Below, one piece after another: positions 7,730 through 13,571 of a DNA stretch of 24,359 nt. Source of the DNA: JBCKUK01 sp038924905 (GTDB lineage Bacteria; Pseudomonadota; Gammaproteobacteria; Burkholderiales; Methylophilaceae); contig JBCKUK010000019.1 of the NCBI GenBank assembly GCA_038924905.1, positions 1 to 24,359 of the forward strand, given 5' to 3'. The position numbers and the translations under genes were made by a program. The number at the start of each line of letters is the position of its first letter. Position 1 is the stretch's first letter. The notes under the pieces are model-generated. The model did not search any database and had not been told where the DNA came from. It saw only the letters and a program-made list of their open reading frames with translations.

Positions 7730-8602
7730 CTAACCCGCCATGTAGAAACGCGCAAGCTGTGGCCCCCAGAATAATGCTGCAATGCCGCCCAATGCCAGAT
7801 AGGGACCAAATGGCATGGGTACATTGCGCCCGCGTTTGGCGAGGATAATCAGGCCGATACCAATAATTGAGCCAATCAGGGAAGACAGCAAAATAACAGC
7901 CGGCAGCAATTGCCAGCCAACCCATGCGCCTATGGCTGCCAGCAGCTTGAAATCGCCATAGCCCATACCTTCCTTGCCAGTTACCAGCTTAAATAGCCAA
8001 TAGACAGACCACAGAATAAGGTAGCCAGCCACCGCACCTATCACAGCAGATTGTATTAGGGTAAATCCGCCATTCAGGTTATACAATAGCCCCAGCCAGA
8101 GCAGCGGCAAGGTGATGTCGTCGGGCAATAGAAAAGTATCAAAATCAATAAAAGTTAGCGCAATCAGTGCAAAAGTGAAAACCCATGCGGCGACGGTCAA
8201 TGAGGAATAGCCAAATTGCCACGCGACCAGGCCGGCAAGGGCGCCAGTCAAAGCTTCGACGAGCGGATAGCGCACACTGATAGGGGTTTTGCAGCCTGAG
8301 CATTTGCCGCGTAAAAACAGAAAGCTAATAACGGGGATGTTTTCTAAAGCGCTAATTTTATGGGCGCATTTCGGGCAAGCTGAACGCGGAACAACAAGGC
8401 TGTAGGTGGTTTCTGTTGCCACTTCCTCACCTTTAAGCTCCTGACAATGACGGCGCCATTCGCGCTCCATCATTTTGGGCAGGCGGTAAATGACCACATT
8501 TAAAAAGTTGCCAACTATCAGGCCGAATATCACTGAGACCGTGATGAAAAACACAGAATGCTGGCTCATGAAGTAAGAAATGGCAGCAAAAGAATTAAAC
8601 AT
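7730..8602 (-). CDS. pilD: Prepilin leader peptidase / N-methyltransferase PilD
   Basis: A 290-residue inner-membrane aspartic protease that cleaves and N-methylates type IV prepilins and type II pseudopilins. It has several hydrophobic membrane segments. The cytoplasmic zinc-binding loop has C76, C79, C101 and C104 (CPKC, CSGC). The catalytic aspartates are D153, in the FIDFDTFLLPDD motif, and D217, in GMGYGDFK. Length is normal. ATG at 8602 is used; an internal Met at residue 12 is possible, and neither has a strong Shine-Dalgarno. It heads the minus-strand run pilD-coaE-zapD-yacG-PCuAC. Its partner ATPase type occurs at the left edge of the window. Confidence 0.95.
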   Translation of the reverse strand: MFNSFAAISYFMSQHSVFFITVSVIFGLIVGNFLNVVIYRLPKMMEREWRRHCQELKGEEVATETTYSLVVPRSACPKCAHKISALENIPVISFLFLRGKCSGCKTPISVRYPLVEALTGALAGLVAWQFGYSSLTVAAWVFTFALIALTFIDFDTFLLPDDITLPLLWLGLLYNLNGGFTLIQSAVIGAVAGYLILWSVYWLFKLVTGKEGMGYGDFKLLAAIGAWVGWQLLPAVILLSSLIGSIIGIGLIILAKRGRNVPMPFGPYLALGGIAALFWGPQLARFYMAG

Positions 8603-8640
8603 AATCTAGGCTTTCGGTAAACTTAGCGCATCATCCCATC

Positions 8641-8668
8641 GTTATACAGCTATGACAACAGGCTTAAA
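8641..8668 (-). promoter_or_regulatory. Possible pilD promoter
   Basis: On the minus strand, TTTAAG (8668-8663) and TATAAC (8646-8641) are spaced by 16 bases and lie ~40 bases before the pilD ATG. The -35 match is weak, so this is a candidate only. Confidence 0.3.
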
Positions 8669-8670
8669 TC

Positions 8671-8686
8671 TTTTAAATATTTAAAA
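8671..8686. promoter_or_regulatory. Perfect 16-bp AT palindrome in a divergent promoter region
   Basis: TTTTAAATATTTAAAA is perfectly symmetrical. It lies between pilD (-) and the hypothetical gene at 8760 (+), immediately upstream of the candidate pilD -35. It could be an operator or simply an AT-rich promoter stretch; nothing in the sequence names a binding protein. Confidence 0.35.
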
Positions 8687-8759
8687 TCCAGCTATTGAAT
8701 TTTGTATTAAAGCCGCCAAATTGAACTCACATGAAACTGGAATGCGAGCGTAAACCAAT

Positions 8760-9095
8760 ATGGAACAGGATCAAGTCACACAAATTAAAGCACGAAGCGC
8801 CTGGGACGCCCCCGTCATCTGCTGTGTCGAGGTTAATTTGCCGGGCTGGTTGGAGCAACTGACCGGGCGTGCCAACTGGGAAGTGATTGACGAAGAAGGA
8901 GACGAAAACTACATGAGCTATGCCATGCGCCAAGGTGGGCAGCAAGCAGAGGTGACGTTGTATCACAATGGCTATGCAGTGGTTGATGTTGATGGCCAGG
9001 CTTTATTTGATGGTGCGCTCACTTTAGCTACCAGCGATTGGGCACATTTGAGCTATTACCATGCCGAAAGCGGTAAGCCCATTACCTTGAACTAA
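8760..9095 (+). CDS. Hypothetical protein, 111 residues
   Basis: I do not recognise this family. The 111-residue protein has no signal peptide or membrane segment and is acidic in the middle (EVIDEEGDENY). It contains several Trp/Tyr-rich short strands (NLPGWLEQL, LYHNGYAVVDVDGQALFDG, DWAHLSYYHAESGKP) suggestive of a small beta-rich domain. Codon use resembles the neighbouring core genes, which favours a real gene over a chance frame. It is divergent from pilD across a 157-base spacer. The Shine-Dalgarno is poor, and a different nearby start cannot be excluded. Position next to pilD does not by itself imply a pilus role. Confidence 0.6.
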   Translation: MEQDQVTQIKARSAWDAPVICCVEVNLPGWLEQLTGRANWEVIDEEGDENYMSYAMRQGGQQAEVTLYHNGYAVVDVDGQALFDGALTLATSDWAHLSYYHAESGKPITLN

Positions 9096-9136
9096 TACGC
9101 TGAGTTAGCCATAGTTCGCAATATTAGCCCGCAACA

Positions 9137-9183
9137 TTAGCGCTGCATACATGACCTGTTGTTGGCCGTGAACGCAGCGCTAA
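9137..9183. repeat. 10-bp perfect inverted repeat
   Basis: TTAGCGCTGC at 9137-9146 and GCAGCGCTAA at 9174-9183 are exact reverse complements separated by 27 bases. It lies between the hypothetical gene (+) and the aldehyde dehydrogenase fragment (-). There is no T-run, so it is not a standard terminator. It may be the ends of a small lost element or a long-loop hairpin. Confidence 0.45.
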
Positions 9184-9214
9184 GTTTATTCAATCTGAAC
9201 ACCCGTATTGACCA

Positions 9215-9526
9215 TCATCCCCGCATCGCAGCCCAGACGATGCCCGGTACTTTGGCCCAGCTGGCTTTCTCTTCCATGGCCACCATGCGCCGCATGACAG
9301 TATGACCCATGCGGTGGCTGGGGAAAAAACCGGGCTTGGGGAATGTGGTCAGCGATGCGCGAATCACAGCTTTGGCGATGCCTTCGAGCATGGGCGTGTT
9401 GTGCACGAAACCGCTGCCACTTTGAATGTTATCAAGTGTAGAGCCCGGGTATGCGCCCCATGGCGCTGACGCAAAGACAAATGACAGGCCGGGGAAAGTA
9501 TTCACGGCAACCGTGCCATATTCGAG
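9215..9526 (-). pseudogene. 3' fragment of an aldehyde dehydrogenase-like gene
   Basis: About 103 codons on the minus strand, from LEYGTVAVNTFPGLSF to the stop at 9215, resemble the C-terminal end of an NAD(P)-dependent aldehyde dehydrogenase-type protein (APWGAYPG, IQSGSGFVHN and a basic/aromatic tail). No start or catalytic cysteine region is present. In frame, a stop codon appears about 9 bases upstream of the last recognisable codon, in what looks like IS-derived sequence. The 5' part was therefore lost or separated when the IS3 element inserted or rearranged. An intact ATG at 9505 gives an open frame of 96 codons, but that is only the tail. Family assignment is by eye. Confidence 0.6.
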
Positions 9527-10465
9527 TGTAGTGGCTTAATAAAACTGGACACTCCGATCGGATGCTAAACTCATCTTGAAGGAGTGCTAAATGAAAAAAG
9601 CTAGACCGTTTTACGAAACCAGTTATAAGTTAGAAGTTGCAAAAATGGTAGTTGCCCAAGGACTGGCTATTTCACAGGTCTGTAAAGATTTAACGATTGG
9701 ATCTTCAGCCGTTGCTAGATGGGTAAAGCAATATCGTGCTGAAATGCATGGTCAGCCAAGTATCGAACATCCAATGACCCCAGAGCAACAACGCATGCGC
9801 GTCCCTAGAGATTGAGAATCGTCAGTTGCGTGAGGATAATCTTCTGTTAAAAAAGCGTCGGCCTTTTTTGCCAGACACCAAAAATGAAAGTGAATTTGGT
9901 GAATACTTGGCAACAAAAGGCACCTCATGGTTCAGCAGTCAGCAATAAAACTTATTCAACTCAACGCTACTGTAAGCTCATTGGATTAAATACGTCTAGT
10001 TATTATGCCATTAAGGCACGACAGGCTATCCCTGCCGTCATTAAGCCTGAGCAAATTGCACTTAAAGCCAGCTTTATGGCAAGTGGTCAGACCTACGGTA
10101 GTCGCCGTTTAGTGCAAACAATGCGTCATCAAGGATTTACTATCGGTCGTTATCGCGTGCGTCGCATGATGAAATCCGCACAGCTTGTGCCGGTGTGGAA
10201 ACGCAAGTTTGTACGCACCACGGATAGCAGGCACACTGGACGTATTGCGCCTAACTTATTGCAACAAGACTTTAAAGTCACACGAAAGAATAAAGTGTGG
10301 GTGGCGGACATTACCTACATCCGCACACAAAGTGGCTGGCTTTACTTGGCTGCGGTGATGGATTTATATGCCCGTAAAATTGTAGGCTGGGCACTAGCAT
10401 CACATATGCGGGCAAGCTTGGTATGTTCAGCGCTCAATATGGCGATCACGGCTGACAGCCAGCGC
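9527..10465 (+). mobile_element. Degenerate, 3'-truncated IS3-family insertion sequence
   Basis: The element begins near TGTAGTGGC at 9527, where aldehyde dehydrogenase coding similarity stops. It carries orfA (9591-9887) and the first part of orfB (from 9884), then ends abruptly near 10455-10465, where TPR sequence begins. No right inverted end is present. The overlap of orfA TGA (9885-9887) with orfB ATG (9884) is the normal IS3 arrangement. The left boundary is estimated by loss of similarity; the exact terminal inverted repeat was not determined. Confidence 0.8.
9591..9887 (+). pseudogene. IS3-family transposase OrfA, with two compensating frameshifts
   Basis: The frame from ATG 9591 encodes an HTH_Tnp_1 helix-turn-helix (YKLEVAKMVVAQGLAISQVC, then SSAVARWVKQYRAE) and halts at TGA 9813-9815. 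Removing one base near 9801-9804 restores ALEIENRQLREDNLLLKK. At 9849-9854 there are six A residues where seven would give KKASAFFARHQK and the normal stop at 9885. An ancestral orfA of 98 codons has thus taken a +1 near 9802 and a -1 in the A run. The A run is also where IS3 elements make their programmed -1 shift into OrfB, so that signal is probably damaged. A good Shine-Dalgarno (AAGGAG) precedes the ATG. Confidence 0.8.
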
Positions 10466-11170
10466 CACTGGAAATACGCACCCAAGTTCATCGTTGAAGC
10501 GCGTCGGCATTTCACGCGGGCAATTGAGCTCGATCCTGCTTACGCCGCTGCACATGCCTGGCTGGCGCGTACGCTGCTGTTCCAGTGGATCATGAAATGG
10601 GATGCTGACGACCGTTTGCGGGAATTGGCCTATGACCATGCCCAGCGTGCCGTCGAGCTCGGTGGGAATTTGTCTTATGCGCTATCGGTGTTGGGCTGGG
10701 CGCATTTGTGGCATAAACGGCGCGAGCCCGCTATCACGGCTTGCCGCAAGGCGGTGGCGCTCGACCCTAACAATGCCGAGGCGCATTTGTTCCTCTCCAT
10801 GTGTTTGTCATCTGCGGGCATGGGCGAGGAAGCGTTGTATTACATCGAAAAAGGCCGCAGGCTTAATCCGCATTCCTCGGCTTTTTACGAGTTCACGCTG
10901 GGACAGGCCTATTTCGTGCTCGAAGACTACGAGAAGGCCATCGCTGCGTTTAAACGGGGGCGCGAATTAAGCGAGACTTTCCCACCTAATCATGCCTATT
11001 TATGTACTACTTACGCTTTGCTGGGCAGGGAGGATGAAATGCGTGAAACGGCTCAGGCGCTGCTGGCATCAATGGGCGGCGACAAAAGCAAAATGATTAC
11101 ACCGCCGTGGCTCGATGCTGACTTGGCCACCGCCTACAATCATTTGCTTGAGCTTGCGGGCCTGAGATAA
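9884..11170 (+). CDS. Chimeric ORF: IS3 transposase OrfB N-terminal part joined in frame to a TPR-rich fragment
   Basis: A single open frame of 428 codons. Residues 1 to ~190 are IS3-family OrfB: HTH_21-like region (YGSRRLVQTMRHQGF, RYRVRRMMK), then the rve core with the first catalytic Asp (D132 in WVADITYI) and VMDLYARKIVGWAL. The second Asp (usual HSDRGSQY) and the Glu are missing, so it cannot transpose. From about residue 194 the protein becomes a helical TPR array (residues ~198-428), with repeats such as ARRHFTRAIELDP and AITACRKAVALDPNNAEAHLFL. Near the junction, adding one base would read ITARQPA as in intact transposases, suggesting that a small deletion created the in-frame join. 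Whether it is expressed is unknown; most likely this is debris, but the frame is fully open. Confidence 0.7.
   Translation: MKVNLVNTWQQKAPHGSAVSNKTYSTQRYCKLIGLNTSSYYAIKARQAIPAVIKPEQIALKASFMASGQTYGSRRLVQTMRHQGFTIGRYRVRRMMKSAQLVPVWKRKFVRTTDSRHTGRIAPNLLQQDFKVTRKNKVWVADITYIRTQSGWLYLAAVMDLYARKIVGWALASHMRASLVCSALNMAITADSQRHWKYAPKFIVEARRHFTRAIELDPAYAAAHAWLARTLLFQWIMKWDADDRLRELAYDHAQRAVELGGNLSYALSVLGWAHLWHKRREPAITACRKAVALDPNNAEAHLFLSMCLSSAGMGEEALYYIEKGRRLNPHSSAFYEFTLGQAYFVLEDYEKAIAAFKRGRELSETFPPNHAYLCTTYALLGREDEMRETAQALLASMGGDKSKMITPPWLDADLATAYNHLLELAGLR
10464..11170 (+). pseudogene. 3' fragment of a TPR-protein gene, possibly a class III adenylate cyclase-type C-terminus
   Basis: About 235 codons of tetratricopeptide repeats: four to five units with the W/LG/Y/A/P pattern (ARRHFTRAIELDPAYAAAHAWLA, YALSVLGWAHLWHKRREPAI, SAGMGEEALYYIEKGRRLNP, LGQAYFVLEDYEKAIAAFKRG). 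The arrangement, including the insert with WDADDRLRELAYDHAQRAVELG, resembles the TPR tail of signalling proteins with an N-terminal nucleotide cyclase domain; that comparison is from memory. The N-terminal catalytic part is absent. Codon use is like the rest of the genome. It ends 31 bases before the convergent ispB stop. Confidence 0.55.
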
Positions 11171-11201
11171 TTTTATAGGAGGCTCTGCCCCGCGAGGCAG
11201 G

Positions 11202-12170
11202 CTAAAAGTTGCGATTTACCGCAAACTCGGCTAATTTGAGTAAGGCTTGGTGATGGGGCGAGTGTGGTAAATGTGCAATGGCGGCACAGCCAATATCTGC
11301 TTCATTCTGAGCTATTTTTCGTACGTGCTCCAGGGCGCCGGTGTCTGTCACAGCACGCATGACGGCCGGCAATTCATCGAGGCCACCCTTTTCAATCGCA
11401 TGATGAATAATTTTGCGCTGCTGCTCGGTGCCGTGACGCATGGCAAATAACAGCGGCAGTGTGGGTTTGCCCTCGGCCAGATCGTCACCCAGATTTTTGC
11501 CAATTTTATCACTGTCACCGCTTAAATCCAGCACATCGTCAATCAATTGAAATGCCGTGCCAAGATGCAGGCCATAAGTGGCCATGGCCTGCTCGTCTCG
11601 CTCGGATGCCTGGCAGACAATAGCACCCAGGCGGGTGGCGGCCTCAAACAGTTTTGCCGTTTTGTAGTGAATGATTTTGAGATAGGCCTCATCTGTAATA
11701 TTGGCGTCATGCATATTAAGCAGCTGCAACACCTCGCCTTCAGCGATGATGTTGGTGGCTTCGGCCAGCACTTCCAGCACGCGCATATTTTGCACTGTCA
11801 CCATCATCTGAAAAGCGCGTGAATAGATGAAATCGCCCACCAAAACGCTGGCCGCATTGCCGAACAAGGTATTGGCCGTTGCCCTGCCGCGCCGCATGGT
11901 GGATTCGTCTACTACATCGTCATGCAGCAAGGTCGCGGTGTGTATGAATTCAACCACCGCGGCTAATTCGTGATGTTGTGCATTAACCTTGCTGAATACA
12001 CCGGCAGAGAGCAGCACCAAAGCGGGCCGCAGGCGCTTGCCGCCACTGTTGACGATATAATCCGCCACTTGGTTAATTAGAGGGACTTCAGAATGTAGCA
12101 CCCTATGGATGACCGCATCAACTGCGAGCATATCATCGGCGATGCAAGATTGAATGGATACTAGGGGCAC
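11202..12170 (-). CDS. ispB: Octaprenyl (polyprenyl) diphosphate synthase
   Basis: A 322-residue trans-polyprenyl diphosphate synthase that makes the side chain of ubiquinone from FPP and IPP. Both aspartate-rich motifs are present: DDVVD at 84-88 and DDVLD at 211-215. GGKRLRP at 43-49 and the KPTLPLL stretch are also seen. The start is GTG at 12170; an in-frame TGA lies just upstream, and an internal ATG would remove a conserved N-terminal helix, so GTG is favoured. It is divergent from rplU, the usual arrangement, but here a MITE-like element occupies the shared promoter region. A small hairpin (11185-11200) follows the stop without a T-run. Confidence 0.94.
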   Translation of the reverse strand: MPLVSIQSCIADDMLAVDAVIHRVLHSEVPLINQVADYIVNSGGKRLRPALVLLSAGVFSKVNAQHHELAAVVEFIHTATLLHDDVVDESTMRRGRATANTLFGNAASVLVGDFIYSRAFQMMVTVQNMRVLEVLAEATNIIAEGEVLQLLNMHDANITDEAYLKIIHYKTAKLFEAATRLGAIVCQASERDEQAMATYGLHLGTAFQLIDDVLDLSGDSDKIGKNLGDDLAEGKPTLPLLFAMRHGTEQQRKIIHHAIEKGGLDELPAVMRAVTDTGALEHVRKIAQNEADIGCAAIAHLPHSPHHQALLKLAEFAVNRNF

Positions 12171-12215
12171 GTGTCATAACCAAAAATAATTAAACGCATT
12201 TTAGCATAGCGCTTA

Positions 12216-12488
12216 GGAAGCCCTGAACCAGTCCCACATGGCCACGCACTCGGCTTTGCGGGATGGAATGCACGAAAGGCGACGAAGGTAATGGCCACTC
12301 CCTTAGCGAGGAGCCTGACACAGAAGTCCGCCAGCAAAGCCAGTGCCCATGCGGGTTGCAACATAAACGGGCGCTCGCTGTGTTGCACTCCTTGGCTTCG
12401 TACGTCAAGTACGACCTGCGTCGTGCGCCTTGCGATCATCCCGTTTATGTTGGCAACGTGGCTCATGGCGGACCTGTTCAGGGCTTCC
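12216..12488. mobile_element. MITE-like non-coding element with nested inverted repeats
   Basis: The 426-base gap between ispB and rplU is largely filled by this ~273-base element. Its ends are inverted: 12216-12240 against 12464-12488 match at 21 of 25 positions, beginning with a perfect 13 (GGAAGCCCTGAAC). Inside is a second perfect inverted pair, CAACATAAACGGG (12359-12371) and CCCGTTTATGTTG (12440-12452), enclosing a hairpin of TCGTAC/GTACGA around GTCAA at 12398-12414. Frames on either strand (up to ~100 codons) do not resemble proteins. TTAG and CTAG at the borders could be a degenerate target duplication. The left end recurs at 2346-2402. Confidence 0.7.
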
Positions 12489-12530
12489 CTAGTGCGGCCC
12501 TGGCATGTTATGCGACTTGAAGATTGTGCT

Positions 12531-12558
12531 TTGCCTTGGCCAGATTTTTCCGTATAAT
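12531..12558 (+). promoter_or_regulatory. rplU-rpmA promoter
   Basis: TTGCCT (12531-12536), 16 bases, then a perfect TATAAT (12553-12558), about 38 bases before the rplU ATG. It lies just outside the MITE-like element. This is the best sigma-70 promoter seen in the window. Confidence 0.7.
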
Positions 12559-12596
12559 GCGCGATTCATTTGAATGCGCAGCAACGAGGCTTAACA

Positions 12597-13097
12597 ATGT
12601 ATGCAGTCATTAAAACCGGCGGTAAGCAGTATCGCATAACCCCCGGTGCAAAATTAAAAGTAGAGAAGTTACCTGGCGAAGTCGGTAGCAACGTTACCCT
12701 GGATAAAGTATTGGTAATGGCTGATGGCGACAAGGTCACCATCGGCGCGCCATTGATTGCAGGCGTTACGGTACCGGCTACAGTGATTTCACAAGGCCGT
12801 GGCGACAAGATAATGATTTTTAAATTCCGCCGCCGTAAGCACTATCGCAAAACGCAAGGCCATCGTCAAAGCTATACTGAAATTGAAATCGGCGACTTCG
12901 GTAGTGGCTCAGCTAAAGCTAAAGTTGCTCCAGTGAAAGCTGAAGCTGCACCGGAAAAAGTTGCAACAGTTAAAGCCGAAGCCGCTCCGGCGAAAGCCAA
13001 GGCACCAGTCAAGGCAAAAGCAGCTCCAGTTAAGGCAAAGGCTGCCTCAGTCAAGGCGAAGGCAGCCAAGTCAGCCAAAGCAGCTAAAAAGGAATAA
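12597..13097 (+). CDS. rplU: 50S ribosomal protein L21 with a long Ala/Lys-rich C-terminal tail
   Basis: The first ~101 residues are ordinary L21 (MYAVIKTGGKQYRI, KIMIFKFRRRKHYRKTQGHR, YTEIEIGDF), which binds 23S rRNA near L20. ATG at 12597 is preceded by GAGG and gives the canonical N-terminus; an upstream in-frame ATG at 12570 would add MNAQQRGLT and is rejected. Total length is 166, against about 103 for the family. Residues 102-166 are a tail of A, K, P, V and E in degenerate repeats of the PVKAKAA type, like histone-H1-style extensions. It is encoded by imperfect tandem DNA repeats. rpmA follows after 3 bases. Confidence 0.95.
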   Translation: MYAVIKTGGKQYRITPGAKLKVEKLPGEVGSNVTLDKVLVMADGDKVTIGAPLIAGVTVPATVISQGRGDKIMIFKFRRRKHYRKTQGHRQSYTEIEIGDFGSGSAKAKVAPVKAEAAPEKVATVKAEAAPAKAKAPVKAKAAPVKAKAASVKAKAAKSAKAAKKE

Positions 13098-13100
13098 AAC

Positions 13101-13358
13101 ATGGCACACAAAAAAGCAGGCGGGAGTTCCCGCAATGGTCGCGATTCACACTCACAACGATTGGGCGTTAAAGCCTTTGGTGAGGAAGTGGTTTCAGCAG
13201 GCAGCATTATTGTCCGCCAACGCGGCACCAAAATGCATCCTGGTGACAATGTAGGCATGGGCAAAGATCACACGCTATTTGCAAAGGTAAATGGTAAAGT
13301 GACATTTAGTGTTAAAGGCGCACTGCGTCGCACACTGGTCAATATCGTTCCAGTTTAA
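13101..13358 (+). CDS. rpmA: 50S ribosomal protein L27
   Basis: An 85-residue L27, with the standard MAHKKAGGSSRNGRDS N-terminus that reaches the peptidyl-transferase centre, and the conserved GTKMHPGDNVGMGKDHTLFA. Its Shine-Dalgarno (AAGGA) lies inside the last codons of rplU, 3 bases separating stop and start, so the pair is translated from one message. A Rho-independent terminator follows. Confidence 0.98.
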   Translation: MAHKKAGGSSRNGRDSHSQRLGVKAFGEEVVSAGSIIVRQRGTKMHPGDNVGMGKDHTLFAKVNGKVTFSVKGALRRTLVNIVPV

Positions 13359-13376
13359 AAGCGAATTGCACTAATT

Positions 13377-13406
13377 AAAAAGCCCTGTCTTAGATAGGGC
13401 TTTTTT
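13377..13406 (+). terminator. Rho-independent terminator after rpmA
   Basis: AAAAGCCCT pairs with AGGGCTTTT around a 10-base loop, followed by a T-run to 13406. It separates the rplU-rpmA message from obgE. Confidence 0.85.
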
Positions 13407-13446
13407 GTTTGTGGGTTTAATATTTACGTTTTACGAAAATTGTGCT

Positions 13447-13570
13447 TCTAAAATGTGCGAGCGATGCAAAATCAAACGCGCACGGAGCACAATGACGAAT
13501 AGCAAATTTGAGTGCATTGGAGGATATGAGCACTGCGCAAGTTTAGGTTTGCGAGCGCAGCCATTTTAGA
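13447..13570. repeat. Possible small inverted-repeat element abutting obgE
   Basis: TCTAAAATG at 13447-13455 and CATTTTAGA at 13562-13570 are perfect inverse copies, 124 bases end to end, with further GCGAGCG motifs just inside both ends (near 13458 and 13551). It fills the gap between the rpmA terminator and obgE and stops one base before the obgE ATG. No gene is visible in it. It may be a miniature transposable element or a structured leader; only one copy is seen here. Confidence 0.45.
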
Positions 13571-13571
13571 T

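Noticed and set aside
11185..11200. CTGCC/GGCAG hairpin between the TPR fragment and ispB as a terminator
   Set aside because: Only 5 bp of stem and no T-run on either strand.
12161..12466. Open frame of ~101 codons (-) upstream of ispB, and overlapping plus-strand frames of 85-88 codons
   Set aside because: They lie within the inverted-repeat element, overlap one another on both strands, and do not look like proteins.
12570..12596. Upstream ATG extending rplU by nine residues
   Set aside because: The family begins at MYAVIKTGGKQYRI and the GAGG ribosome-binding site fits ATG 12597.
13371..13571. Search for an RNA gene or riboswitch before obgE
   Set aside because: Only a terminator and the inverted-repeat unit are visible; no tRNA, known riboswitch or CRISPR pattern was recognised here or elsewhere in the window.
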